Assembly: GCF_932294415.1 (NCBI RefSeq)
Contig: NC_065541.1
Location: 48,276,290-48,340,289 of the forward strand
Source: Quercus robur
Taxonomy: Eukaryota > Streptophyta > Magnoliopsida > Fagales > Fagaceae
Length of the DNA: 64,000 bases
Direction: 5' to 3'
Below, piece after piece: positions 46,601 through 59,200 of the stretch. The stretch's first letter is position 1. Each line of letters starts with the position of its first letter. The notes under the pieces are model-generated. The model saw nothing but the letters and a program-made list of their open reading frames with translations. It did not search any database and was not told where the DNA came from. A program made the position numbers and the translations under genes.

Positions 46601-47272
46601 TTACAACCGATTTTGAAATAATTCATGTAAATATTTTTAAAATTTTTGAAACTTTTGGTACTTAATTTTAAGCCATGATAGTGTACCAAATATGGCAGTA
46701 CCAAATATGGCAGCTCCATCACCAAGCGTTGACGCCACCAAGTCTTAGGCATAGCAGAATAAGCTCATCTGCAAGAGAGTTAGGCTCAATTCACCCAACA
46801 GTGATGAGGCCTAAACTAGCTAAAGGTTGTCCTTTGATATTAGGACACGTGTCTAGGGCATAAAAAAAAAGCCCTACAATACTATAGAGCATGATGAAGA
46901 AAAGCTATATATGATCTTAAATTATGGAGGAATCTTTTTGGATTATGTTGTGATCTTGGATTTGGGAGACTTAAAACTTGAACACATTGCCCTCGGATTA
47001 TGACTTTGAGTCTAATTATATTATTATATTAATCACTCACCTGCTTTTGTCAAGTGGAATTCGAACATTTTTATTTTCACCAACCATGTGAGACAAGGTT
47101 TGAAGTCAGGAATACTTGTTTTGATACCATAATACATTATCGATCGTTTTAAAAGTTTAAGCTATTAAGAATGATAAATTGTACCACTTAACTATTACTC
47201 AAATAACCAAAGAAAGCAAATTTAATTTGAGGTTATTGGATTCTAAATTAATTTTTTTTGCCTATATAATAA
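46601..47272. other. Intergenic, no gene seen
   Basis: AT-rich, with no conserved protein remnant. The 62-codon ORF at 46675-46863 starts in a short duplicated string (CAAATATGGCAG twice near 46687-46712) and has no recognisable family. Confidence 0.45.
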
Positions 47273-47463
47273 GAGAGGTGTTACGTCTATAACATTTTTA
47301 CAACATTTTCACAACAAATCATAGGTGGTTAATTGTTATTGGTTCAAATTTAAACCTAACACTAAGATTACTTTTTCGCCCCAACAATAACAACCAGTAA
47401 TAACCTGTCACTTAGAATTTGTTTTAAAAATGTTGTGAAAATGTTGTGGACATATCATTTCTC
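47273..47463. mobile_element. Mutator-type MITE, copy 2 (191 bp)
   Basis: Ends GAGAGGTGTTACGTCTATAA and, reverse-complemented, GAGAAATGATATGTCCACAA; the interior matches the copy at 20402-20581. The flanking 9-mers ATATAATAA (47264-47272) and ATCTAATAA (47464-47472) differ at one base, consistent with an aged 9-bp duplication. Confidence 0.82.
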
Positions 47464-47767
47464 ATCTAATAACTCAAAGAAAGGTTTCCTTGTTGAGAAT
47501 AGGTAAAGCATCAGATGGATCCGTAGGAATTTCTTTTCTTGAACTAGATGTAGTACTAAGCGTGGAGATACATAAAACAAATACAATACACCCTTCTGCC
47601 AAAAAAAATTACAATACACCTTAATTTTGTACAGAATTAATCCGGGCAATAAGAGCCTTATTACAAAACTAAGCCACCACTAATATATATGGTAGCAGGA
47701 TAAAGGAAATCATGACCTCTACTGCATTTTCTTGACACATATTTCGTTCTGAGAGAGGTTGATTTGT

Positions 47768-48061
47768 TCAAGCTTTGAAACGTTCTTGAGCAGAAGATAT
47801 GTAACTTGCAGCCTTCATATCGACCCTTTCATCACCAGGCACACCATAGATGTTATCATATGAAGTCATTAAGTCACGGTTGTTATCCTGTACTATAAAT
47901 GATACCTTCTGATTTGGCTGAGCAAACACACAGTTGTCCTCCTCGACCAGAAACTTTATTGAAGCAGTTGTATATTGAACAGTTGAGGAAGGCTTGGCTG
48001 TTCGATAGAATGACATCAACTTTCCCTTAACGTAACCTCTGAGCTTACGGTTTGCTTCCAT
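47768..48061 (-). CDS. Small conserved-looking plant protein of unknown function (97 aa)
   Basis: I do not recognise a named family. The protein starts MEANRKLRGYVKGKL, is basic at the N-terminus, and has hydrophilic middle parts with QKVSFIVQDNNRD. It ends with DERVDMKAASYISSAQERFK, an amphipathic helix-like tail that has the feel of a conserved motif. There is no signal peptide or membrane span. An in-frame ATG 21 bp upstream exists, but the ATG at 48061 precedes the orderly protein sequence, and a splice-like CTGCAG/GTTAAG lies between the two. Uninterrupted in an AT-rich, stop-rich region, which supports a real gene. It is transcribed in the same direction as psbP, 3.1 kb away, with no sign of linked function. 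Confidence 0.6.
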   Translation of the reverse strand: MEANRKLRGYVKGKLMSFYRTAKPSSTVQYTTASIKFLVEEDNCVFAQPNQKVSFIVQDNNRDLMTSYDNIYGVPGDERVDMKAASYISSAQERFKA

Positions 48062-49655
48062 CTTAACCTGCAGTTTGATCACTAGTTCTAATTTTGAGTA
48101 TTTTTCAGCACAAGATCAGGGGTCTATATATACCAGTTATAAGGGTGCTTTTTTGTGATGCAATTTGTAGTTTGTAGATAGGTATGAAAATTCTGAATGG
48201 GTGGTGGTCCCCCAGCTAAATTTGGAAGCATATAATCTTCTTTAAGATTATTTCCACCTTAGAAATATGCCAATTTTATTGTTTTAAAATGATTAAAAGC
48301 TTTTCCATGATATGAATAAAAGACAAAAACAGCATATAATCTTATTTTTGTGGATAACAGGCTTATTACATCAGACTAGACAGAAATAGAAATAAGTCTG
48401 TTACGGATATTGGCTGCCTTGTTAAGGGCCTGCAAATTCACAACGTGAGGAGGTGGGTAATCAAAAGTTCCAAAACAGCATATAATTAACATTTACATTG
48501 TGGCAGGTTCTTTATTACATCACTTGTTGTCTACAATGACTGTTTGTTTGTCCTGTACCGTACACTTGATGGAATCGGACTACGAAATGCTTTCAGACTT
48601 TCAGTGAGGCTGCACAGTAAAATCATATCATGCAGAATAATTTGATTCCTTCTCAGTTCTCACCAGTTTGTCTTATTTAGTCAAGATGACATAGATAAGA
48701 ATGGTGTCTTTTTCAACACATTGTGCGCTTACTGATCATTCTTTTCAGGTTGCAGGAAATGCTGAGTAAGAGATACAGGCAAGAAGATCCAATTTGCACA
48801 CATTCGCATTTGGTTATGCCAGTATGCACTTAATTATAATAGCATGTAATTAATTGTACATATAATAAATACTGTAATTCATTGAGTGACCTTCACATTA
48901 TGGGTTCAGCCATTCAGGGCCATTTGAGCTTGGGAAAGCTTTAAAGTTCCACTCATATAAGCTCTGAGGTTTTTAAATCTTGTCCTTTCATTTGTATTTG
49001 ATAGGTATATAACTATATTGCCAATGGCAATTTATTTATCTATTTATTTTTAATTCAATAGTTACAACTAGGGGGAGGGAGGTTTGAACTCTAGATGTCT
49101 TAAAAATACTAAAAAATGCCAACCAATTGAGTTATATGGCCATTGGCAATTGCCAATGATAAACCCCCCTCATGGACGAAAATTGGAATTTTTGTTTGGA
49201 GAGCCAAGTTTTGATTCTAATATATTAGTCAAAACAAACCCCACACACATACACAAACACGTGTTAATTTGTATATTTTTGTTCAAAGGACTTTTCAGTC
49301 CTCTAAACAAAGAGAACCTCCATGGAGAGGGGGAGAGATAAAATCCACTATACTAACTATCGGAAGAGCATTTAATGCACTGAGTAAATTTGTATCCAAC
49401 AATCATGAATCCCTTCAACGCTGTGACCATTTTAAGTAGCACTAAATGGTCATCCTCCTGTTAAGGAAAAAGGGCATTAATGAGATCAGTGGTCATGAGC
49501 TACACCTATATGAAGGCAGCCAATCCCATTTGCAAGGTATGTTAGAAATATTGAAATTACATCTGCATTCTATTCAACTTATTCTAATTCTAAAAAGTTT
49601 TTTGACTTAATCATTGGAGACTCTAGGCCGGTACTATACTGGTGCCTTCAGATCA

Positions 49656-49692
49656 GTTTTGTTTTGTTTTGTTTTGTTTTTTTTTTTTTTTT
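49656..49692 (+). repeat. (GTTTT)n microsatellite with T-run
   Basis: Four to five GTTTT units followed by a long T-run, ending TTTGCAG. Confidence 0.85.
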
Positions 49693-50224
49693 GCAGACCT
49701 TTGAAAGTTTGAAGACCTTCCAATGCTCAATGGTTGGACGAGTAGCCCACTAAAGATTTTTGCATCATCAGTTATCCTGTCAATCCTATAAGAACTATCA
49801 AATTACTCTATTCTAGGAGTATTTTCCTCTATTAAGAGAAAATTTTCTTCTAAAGTCTTCTCTTCTCCTAGGAGAACCCTTCTTCTCATATGTGAGGACC
49901 CTTGGGTTAAGGCCACTAAACCTTAATTGTACGATCTATATAGAAGCATTCAAATCTTATTTCCTTCGGGAAGAAGAAATAGTAATTGCTTCTTTGGTAA
50001 TGAATACAAAGAAAATCACAAAAAAAAAGCAATTAAGTCAAATTTCCTTCCATATCAAGAAAATCCAAATAAGTAATCAAGTCCAAATAGAAATTTGAGT
50101 TACTTTTCAACAGCATGGTCAAGAGAGCTATTTAGTTTTGCACTGACTTATAGTTACAGAATGTATGGCTTCTAACTCATTATGCCATTGGCTTGCAAAT
50201 TGATCGGACTATCATGCTACTTAG

Positions 50225-50380
50225 GATGGGATTAGCCCAGTTGCAGTAGGCTTGGTGGATGAAGTTCGAGATTTCATGTTTGAATCTTCACTTTCTTGAT
50301 ATGGGTGGCTTGCTGGGGTTGCTTACATTCTGGTTTACCTTGGCCTCACCAAAGGGGGGTCGGGGTTTCATGTCACAAAA
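50225..50380 (+). repeat. SINE-like fragment
   Basis: GCAGTAGGCTTGGTGGATGA followed by TTCATGTTTGAATC resembles A- and B-box regions of a plant SINE; ends near AAAATAAATAAATG. Boundaries uncertain. Confidence 0.4.
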
Positions 50381-51194
50381 ATAAATAAATGAATAGGAAT
50401 GGGATTTGCATGTGAGAACAGATATGGAAAGAGAGTTAGCTACATCCTTAGTAGATTTTATCTTCTAGTCATCTATAATGTCCTTAGAGTGCTTATGAAG
50501 TTGGAATCATACATAAGAACTTAGATCAAACACTAGAAGGCTATTGAATTTTACACTTAGTAGTTTGGGAGAGCTTATTTTTATTGGTCAATTGAGTTTT
50601 AAATAAGGAAGTGGACAAATACACAACTGTGGCTAAAGAAAAGGTTGAAGCCTTAAAAAGTTGTACATTAACCAAATAAGCTGTTTTAAATCAGATAAGG
50701 CAAAGTAATAAGACCGGATGAGCAGTTTCTGAGATGAAGAAGGATATTCAAGTGCTAAAACATAGCATGAAGTGTGTTATTTAAGACTGTAATTCCCAGG
50801 ATTTTAAACAAGCATTCATTATATGTCTATCACCACAACAACGTTCTTAAAAAATTTATTTGAAGGCATTCCTAGATCAAATTGTAACATTGCTAAGAAA
50901 AAAACTTCTGTAAATAAAACTTTAAACAAAATGGTTTATGGCTTGAAATTAAAATGGCATAACCATTAGACAGAGAGAGACAGAGATAGACGGAATGGGA
51001 GAGGGTTTAAAACTCGTTAAAGAGGGTTCATATCTGCAGCCAAATATTCAAATATATATCCACAATTAAGTTTCCTCCAACCAACTCACTCAAATAACCA
51101 GCTCTGATAACTCTGGAAAAGGGGCTAGACAACTCAAAACAAAATAACATCATAATCTTAAGGTGATTTACATATACAAACCCTCATTAAATTC

Positions 51195-53495
51195 TTAGGC
51201 AACACTGAAAGAACTAGCAGTGCTCTCCACAAACCTTCTTGCTCCCTTAAACCACCGTTTGTCTCCAGCTTGTGCCTTGCAAATGTAAAGCTTACCATTT
51301 TTAACAGTTGCTGTAATTAGTTGGTGCTTGCCACCTTCATCCCCATCAGCAGTCCTTGTCAACACTGACAAGAAGTAGTACGGAATTCCATTAATCACTG
51401 GATTTGAAACCTCCAATATGTTTGCTGTTGCTACAGCATCATTGTCAAAACCACCCTGACCAATCCAAGTTCACATTTCATTAGATTACATATATGTAAC
51501 CACCCTGGAGTTAGAAGGCTTTAAAGGCAAAAACCTTACTAGCTCGGGGAAGATCTGTAAAAATAACTTTAAGAAAAACTAAAACAATGATTATTAAAAG
51601 GATGCAAAAATGGCCTTGTTATAGTTGTGATTATGATCACTCATTAGTTTAAAAAACATGTAATATTCTTTGTCATGTTAGTACCTCAGAAGAAGTTTTG
51701 CCAAAGTAGGCTTGTTTCCCAAGCAAAAAGTCCACCTACAAACAGCCAGATCAAAGCTTATTTGTTAGATAACATTTTCGATCAACATCTTGAAAAGATT
51801 CATACATAAGTTATTTGTGTGATGTTACCTTAAGCATTTGGATGAACTTATTTTCATCAATTTATTATGTAAAAGTCAACATTGTACGTTCCTCTTTAAG
51901 ATGATAAAAAGCTCAACCGAATGGACCTTAGTAGAAGCTTACATTTCAAGAAATAAGGAGAAAACCTATACTAGAGAAAATACCCAAAACAAAAAATTCT
52001 GATGCCTCTTGATGGAAAACTGAAGTTAAAAACTAGTCAAAGAAATATATATACCTTGGAGAGGAACTCCTCGGGGGAACCATAATCGGTGATGGATTTC
52101 TTATCAGTTGAGTTGATTATGACACTAACATTGCTGTTGGAATCGAAGTTGTCCTCATATCTAAGAACCTGTCCTGGGAATTCCCTCTCTCTGCTTGGGT
52201 TCCACTTTGAGGGGATGGATAACTTGAATCCTTCTCCATTGTACGGCAAGAAATCTGTGTTGGTCTTTGGCTTGCCAAATACATTGGCTGCAATTAACCA
52301 CAAAATTAATATGTAGAACACTGTTTGATCTCTAGATGAATGCATTTTCATTCTTATAAACTGGAATTTTACAAACTAAAGTATCAGGGTCATGTTACAT
52401 GGATAGCTACTGTGCCAGATCATGGGGCATGCATTTCTGTCAAATTTGATATGGCCTTATTGTCATCATTCGGTAGATTCAGATCAAATTCTATGCTCTC
52501 AGTAAACTAAACTAGGCTTCTCTTTACCGATTTCACTTCCTTAGTAAGCTTAGACTAGGTTCTAACTAAAGGAATTGTCCCTGAAAAAATAATTAACTTG
52601 TCAACTTGTTAGAGCCACGAATAATGTTTAGATTAAGTGTGGCAAACAGTAATTTGAACACCAATTTGGATGTCATTCCCTAATTGAAATTAGTATACTT
52701 AGTCTTCAACAACCTTTGACTACATAGATTCGATCCCCAAAGTGAAGCAACTCGTTATTAAACACGAATTACGGTAATTGATGGAAAGAAAAGCCTTATA
52801 TTATGTCCGGAGGTCCTGTTAACATATTTACATTGTTAATTGTGGTGTTAATCCTCACAAATCCTAGAACCTAAATCCCAACATGATTGTACATTAAATT
52901 AACGTCAAAATATTGATTTTTCATGGCATGACTAAGGTCGGTTGATAAGAGCAAGATCAGCAAACTTATCAAATAATAATTAACAGGAAAAAAAAAAAAA
53001 TCTGACTCTAAAGTTAAACAATATAATCTGATATAGAAAATTTTCATGTGCTGACCCAATTGGCCAATTCATAAGCTAATGACATCTATCTTATAACAAA
53101 CAAACAATCACACACACACATACTAAAAAGAAAACTTAGTAAAAGCTTTGTTTATGCTTTTTGGTTAACAAAGTGGTCGACTGTGAGTATTGAACAATCA
53201 CTTTTATTACATGCTGCACATGTCAGAAAGCATAGATTGAAGAAAGCAAAGTACCAGCTTCACCGTAGGCTGCATCTGCAGGTGAAACCTTGGAGCCAAT
53301 GGCTGCAGCACCAATGAGCACTTGGAGAGCCAACCGGCGAGAGACAGCACTCATATCATCTTCATGAACTGACTGCTTCTGTGCCTTGCAGACTACCTGA
53401 GTGGGCTTCATGTTTGGCACTTGGCGCTGTGATGATGAGGCTCTAGTGGGAGTGGTAAGTGCATGGTGGTGCAAGAAACATGAAGTGGAGGCCAT
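51195..53495 (-). CDS. psbP: Oxygen-evolving enhancer protein 2, PsbP (23-kDa photosystem II subunit)
   Basis: Extrinsic lumenal subunit that helps retain Ca2+ and Cl- at the manganese cluster of photosystem II. Exons on the minus strand: 53495-53255, 52287-52055, 51735-51685, 51455-51195; the joined frame is open, 261 residues, the normal precursor length. Residues 1-52 are a Ser/Thr-rich chloroplast transit peptide. A thylakoid twin-arginine signal follows ([16 protein letters not shown], Arg53-Arg54), with cleavage expected after SPADA (75), giving a mature start [12 protein letters not shown]. The mature part contains [53 protein letters not shown] and the C-terminal [16 protein letters not shown] run of A directly precedes the ATG on the coding strand. 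A G-box and a GATAA element lie about 200-245 bp upstream. Confidence 0.96.
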
Positions 53496-53702
53496 TTTTT
53501 TTTTTTTTTAACTCACTTCCACTTAATCTTACAAAACTCCTGAATTAAAAGTAAGGTATTTTAGAGGTTGTGTGGTATGGAGAGTGGGATAGCTAGGAAA
53601 TGGCGTTTTGATGTTAATTTTGTGATATGTGAAGGAAAATGGTTGGGTTTGGATATTGGATGTGAGAGAAGTGGATAATGGGAAGATTAGATTTTTGATG
53701 TG

Positions 53703-53740
53703 GGATAAGGTTGTGGAGGCTTTGATTGGTGCCACGTGGC
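53703..53740 (-). promoter_or_regulatory. Light-response-type promoter elements (G-box and I-box-like) of psbP
   Basis: 53731-53740 is GCCACGTGGC, a full palindromic G-box. 53703-53709 reads GGATAAG, an I-box (GATAAG) match. ATTGG (an inverted CCAAT) lies between them. Paired I- and G-boxes are known from promoters of light-regulated nuclear photosynthesis genes. The position, about 240 bp before the psbP ATG, makes them good candidates. Confidence 0.7.
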
Positions 53741-53859
53741 TCCATGTTTCTCCCATTTCTAGTGCCATGTCAGCTCTTTATGGATGTACATAATTATAGA
53801 CCTTTTGTCATTGCACTACAAGCATATCAGTACATGTCACACTTTTGTGGCTGCAGCTA

Positions 53860-53985
53860 CTAGCCTGCTCGTTTGGCTGTTGATGATGGAGACGGATTTC
53901 TCAGTTATGAAGAATGGAAAGTCACTATGAATCTGAAAATGCCTCATTATCAAAACTTAGTTCATTGGATGTGTCACACACTCAC
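53860..53985 (+). pseudogene. Possible EF-hand gene fragment
   Basis: The plus strand reads AVDDGDGFLSYEEWKVTMN from about 53871, close to an EF-hand calcium loop, but with V where the first loop aspartate is expected and no partner helix before it. GGCTGCAG just upstream could be an old acceptor. The frame ends in repeats and an (AT)n run near 54000. Could be a captured exon fragment or chance. Confidence 0.3.
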
Positions 53986-54289
53986 ACATATATCTATATA
54001 TATATATATATATATATATATTTGGACCAGTGTAATAATCATTTCAATGTACTCTTTTTAAAAAATCTATTTTAAAGGACTTCATAATTGAGTTGTTGGA
54101 ATTACCAAATAAAATTTGCTATCCAATAATGATTTCATTTATTCCAATTTTGTGGTATTTTACTGAAATTTCAACTTTTCATGGGAATATCAATCAATCA
54201 ATACTATTTTCTAAAGCTTATCACTCTTCAAATTTATTCCTATTGCTATTCATGTTGATGATATTTTTGAATATGTAGGAGAGGACTAT

Positions 54290-55510
54290 TTGTAGGGGAT
54301 ATACACGATATTCTTAGATCCGTGAGATGCAAAATAGAGAAAAAAAAATGTATTAAAAAAAACAATCACACAAAATAATATTTACGTGGTTCGACAATTT
54401 GCTTACGTCCACAAAGTTGTAGTCAATGAAAAGGATATCGTACCGTACTGGCTGGTACGGCCAGTATGTGCATTGGTACCGAAACTCTATTGTTTTGTAT
54501 TGGTTTAAATACCAGCCAATTTTGGGTGTTTCGGCCAATACTGGCCGATATAGAAAAGAAAAAAAAAAAAGCCTTTATTTTTTTTAAGTTTTGTAATTTT
54601 CAAAATTTTGTAAGGGCAGATTGGTAACTTATTTGTATTAACTTTTTTTTTATCATTTGTTTTTTTAGTATGCAATGAACAATTAAGCTTTTTGTTTTTT
54701 ATATTGTGTGTGTGTGCTTTTTTTTTCTTCTTCTTTTAGTTGATGCTAAAGTCTAAAACCATGAATAATTTGTTCTGAATTGAGGTAATGTTTTATAGCA
54801 AACTTTTATTTTTATTATATATATAAATATAAATAATAACGGTAATTTCGAAACGGTATACCGGTACCAAAATATATTGTTTTACTGGTCAAACTGGTAC
54901 AATTTTCGGTACGAAATTGACTCTCTTTGTTGCATTGCTTTCACTATTCATAGGGAAAAAAAATATACAATATATGTAGTACTATTTTCTCTCTCAAAAT
55001 AACACCAAACCCTAATCTCCAAAACAACAATTTTTCTATTTTGCACATAAAATTCACAATGGGCTACAAGTAGGCCAAAATGGACTAAGTCTTCGAAAAA
55101 ATCTCATTAAAAACTATAGCACTTTTATATTAGGTTGTGCGGGTCATAATTTAGGTCAAACACAACTAGGCTTCACAAAACCCAATACTATTTAATAGTC
55201 ACTTTGAGGACATTTGAGTGGTGGATTCAATGGACTTGAAGTGATGAAAGACATATTTTAAATTCAAAAATCTCAAATTTCATCCATCATAGTATTGGTC
55301 CGTGGCTTAGTTTCATTTTGTAAGCCTTGAAGTGCACCAATAACTTCTAGTCATTCTTTAGGCTGGTATCGAGTTCTAGGCTAGTCTTTCAAGCAAATAA
55401 AGAGGGTCTCTATCCCTTTGTTTTTGACATGTGTCCTACAAAGGACTCCAACATATTACAACCACGGTAGGTACACCTCCAAACTATTGGTATCTCAATA
55501 GTTTAACTAA
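54290..55510. repeat. Repeat mosaic with a nested inverted-end element
   Basis: 54380-54425 carries TTACGTGGTTCGACAATTTG and CTTACGTCCACAAAG, which I associate from memory with dispersed repeats of woody plants. Interrupting it, 54425-54920 has inverted ends (GTCAATG...CGTACCG left; reverse-complemented right GTCAATTTCGTACCG) and GGTACC/GTACGG words. No coding sequence. Confidence 0.45.
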
Positions 55511-55562
55511 CACTTAAACCTAATAGCTATGCTTGCTATTAGAGCAAGAACACACGTACTTA

Positions 55563-56296
55563 ACAAGGCCGGCTCTAGACATTTTGGAGTCTTAGGCAAA
55601 AACTAAAATGAGCTATTCTCTAATTTCACTTAAAATGTCTACAAAATAGGGTACTTTCCTAATACTCCATATGTTCAAAACAAACTTATCCAAATTATTA
55701 TTTTTTTTTAAAGGAAAATGATGACACTAGACTAAAAAAAAAGAGTATATTAAAGTAATTAATATTACTTTTTACTATAATAGATAAATTATATAGATTA
55801 ATGAGTATATTGTTTTAATTATATATAAAAAAATAATGTTTTAAAATACTCAAAATAAGTGGTTAGATTTATTTTTTTTAAGAGAACAAATTTGGTTATT
55901 CAACAAATAAAACTACCTTCCTAGAACCTTCCATTCAAATCATTTTTCCCATTCTCAAGCTCCCACCCACGTGGCCACCTCTTCTCCTCAACTTTCCCAT
56001 TGCATTTATTCTCTCATATATTTATTTATTACTTCTTTACAATTTAATAAGTTTATAATGCTTCTTTCTTCTCAATTTTGTTTAGACCAAAGGATTTTTT
56101 GGGGTACCAATATTTACAAGGACATTCTAGATTTTTTGTTTTTTGATCACAAAGATGTATCAGATTTTTTGGAGTTTCATTTGAAACTAAAATTTTTTTT
56201 CTACTCCCTCTTCTTTTTCAAAATTTTTGGGCCCCTTTCACTTGGGGGCCTTAGGCAATGGCCTAATTGGCCTAGTGAAAGGACCGATCCTAATAC
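55563..56296. mobile_element. Candidate DNA transposon with GGCCGGCTC / GGATCGGTC ends
   Basis: Left end AAGGCCGGCTCTAGACATTT; right end reverse-complemented AGGATCGGTCCTTTCACTAG. Subterminal TTAGGC motifs occur on both sides. The interior is AT-rich and non-coding; the 117-codon plus-strand ORF here spans the TE end and is not supported. A target-site duplication was not resolved. Confidence 0.5.
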
Positions 56297-59200
56297 TCAA
56301 CAATCTAGAAACCTCCAATGGTAGCCTAAGATGGAGAGAGTGAGATTCTTATCAATTGCCATGAAAGGCATGGGCTTGATGGTAGAACTAAAAATATGCT
56401 CCTGTTTATATTAAAAAAAAAAAAAAAAACTCTCTAGATTGCTTAATATACAAAATATTAGCCACCTAGGTTATTAGCACATTTAACAGGATTGAACAAA
56501 TGTTTGTCACCAAGTGAGATATTTTAAAGTGATTGGATCTACACGGAGACACTAGGATGTACCTGGCTTGCGTTGGTTGAAACTCCTCTTATGGGTATAT
56601 ATAATGGGAACCCTATCCAAACATGGGTGGGTAGCCATCAGCCCATCACAAACATATACTGTACTGTGATTGGGGCCATATGGAGTTGATCGAGCTTAGG
56701 CAGGCTAGGCCCAATTTGTAACACAGACTAATATTCCCAAGTTTCCCAACTGGATTAGATTAATCTCAACCATCATTCCATGGGTCAAAAGCAAAGCAGC
56801 ACTGCAGCAGTGTCACTCATCGCCTAAAAATTGATTGACTCATTTTGATTAAATACTTTGACAGCTGACTTGACTGCTCCCAAAGTCCAATTATAGAGCC
56901 GTCGTCCTTTTAATCACCTTTTCCACAAACTAGGTAAGGCCAGCTCCGTTCTCATTTTTCTCATACAAACCGCAGAAACAGCCGACAGGCTACAAAAACA
57001 TCTCTACTTTTTGGTACCCCAGAAAGTAAAAACTCTCAAAAAGCATCAAAAGCCAAAAGCAAATACCAGAAGTAAACAAATTCATGAGTGGTTTGCCACT
57101 TGTACTGTATTTGTGGACCAATCATATTTAACATATAACTTTCACTTTTCAGTTGCCCCACGCAATTCATGCCTACTCGTCTATGATGTTTTCTATGCTA
57201 CACAAAATCCACACCGCCTAGTAAAACCCCATATACCCATTACTCTCTGTTTGCTTCCTTTATCTTTTTGCTCTGCTCTGATCTCCTTGGAAGACCCATC
57301 TGGTTTGTGCTCTCACCATCTTCTTCTTTCATTTTCCTTTTTTGTTGTTGTTGTTGCTGCTTTCTGGGTCTTTTATTTTATGTAAATTCATAGGTTAAGT
57401 GTACAGAAATTGGATGCCTTGTTTTGTACCAGTGGGGTCATGGATTGATTGATTGATTGGGTTTTTTTGAGGTGTATTGGTTGTATCACTGTAGATTCTA
57501 GTTTGTTTGTGGTCATTGAAATTTAAGATTGATTCTTGTTGTCCTGGGGTTCAGTTAAGGACTATGTTGAAGTTTCTTTTTTGGGTCTTCTTTGATGTTT
57601 CAGTTTGGTTTATAATTTTGTAGGCTTAAGATGTTATTTTTTATTTGTTTATTAGTTCAATATTAATGCTTTTGCATGTTTTATGGTATTTAATTTTTTT
57701 TTCTTTTTTTAAATAGTCGAGTATTTTATTAATCTCTACTCGTTGTCCTGCGGTTCTTTGACTTACACTTTCTAAGATTTGTTTATTGGATATGAAATGT
57801 CAAATGTGACTGCTGTGGTCTTACAACAGAGTGGTTTTGAAATTTGAAGTATGGGAATTTGACTGGCCTTGCAATGCTGAAGTGGATTTGGCAAATTTTT
57901 GGAAATCCTCTTGTTAGCATTGTTCAGTTTACTTCTCACTTATGGTTTTGAATCCTTTGTTTTAGTATTCTGATAGTGCGGGTAATAAGATTCTTATGAG
58001 GAGTTGGACACAAAACCCATGTTCTTATCAGAGGAGGAAAAAAATCTATGAGGGTGAAGTTTTAACTTCTGTTCAAGCTGTGATTGTTTATGAATATGTG
58101 GTGTGGATACTAGTGTGCTTTCTTGGTTTAGCTCTCGCTCCAGAATGGTTATTGTTGTATTCAATTTGATTTCCAAATTGGTGAATTCTCATTGTGGTTC
58201 TGAGTTAGTGTGTAGATGGTAGTTCCATTAGCATTGTATAAATGGCCAGGGATCATATCTCAACTTCATCTGTCCCCTGACACAGTGACACCCCCCCCCC
58301 CCCCCCCCTGCATATGCGTGCATGGGGGTGGGTGATATGTAAAGGATTAGGCCTCCAACTGACAAAGACAAAAAGTCATTTGAATCTTCTTTGTTTTGCA
58401 TTAATATGAATTATATGCCATCACTCTATGGCTCTTGTAGGTTTTCTTCTTCTCTTGTCTTGGTGGTTAGGTTATGATTTTTTTTTTCCTTTGTATTTCT
58501 ATCCTACTTTCTGGTGTTGTTCAGTTAGTAATTAATAAATTAGTGTGAATGCTGTATTTAAAGATGTTCTGACTTTCAATGATAGAATTCTTGTTATGCA
58601 AACTCCCTAACTTGCAAGATGTATTTCCTTCAAATTTCTGCAGACATCTTCATCTAGTTAACTTTATATAGGACCTGGTTAACTATGAGTAACTTCTATG
58701 AGATCTTTTCCTGTGATGCTTATTCTGTGCTTGTATTGGTATAACAAGTTTCAGTGACAAAGGTCCATGTAGCTTCTTGATTTTCTTTGTAACTTGTTCA
58801 TTTGTACATCCATGTGTTGTCATGTTCTTTATAAATGGGTAGATTGGAGGATTTTACAAAATAGGAGTCTTTATTTATGGCTGTTGAATGGATGAATTTA
58901 TTCAAACCTGAAGAAAGTACAAAGGTACTACAACAGAACAAGTAGCCAGGCTGTGACAGCAAAGAGCAGGTATTATCCAGAAACTAGAACCATTCTGTAT
59001 ATAGCTTAGATGACTACAACAAATTTTGAAAGATCTTGATTTGATTTGTAAAAACTGTCAAAGTAATTAGGGATAGTAATAGGGTGGGGCAAGGTTGGAT
59101 TATGGGTGTCCCATCCCTCCCTGTCCCTTCTTTGGAGTGGGGTTTTCCTTATGGGGGGAGCAGGGAAGGTTGGGGCAGGGCGGGGCGGAGGGCATTTTGC

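Larger units (their letters stand above)
48062..51194. other. Intergenic, no gene seen
   Basis: 3.1 kb between the small ORF and the psbP stop. It holds a SINE-like fragment on each strand (about 49058-49140 and 50225-50380), a (GTTTT)n run at 49656-49692 and no convincing coding sequence. The promoter of the 97-residue gene should lie just right of 48062; no clear TATA box was picked out. Confidence 0.45.

Noticed and set aside
57011..57385. 124-codon plus-strand ORF
   Set aside because: No recognisable domain; pyrimidine-rich DNA gives Leu/Ser/Phe runs, more like a leader/intron than coding sequence.
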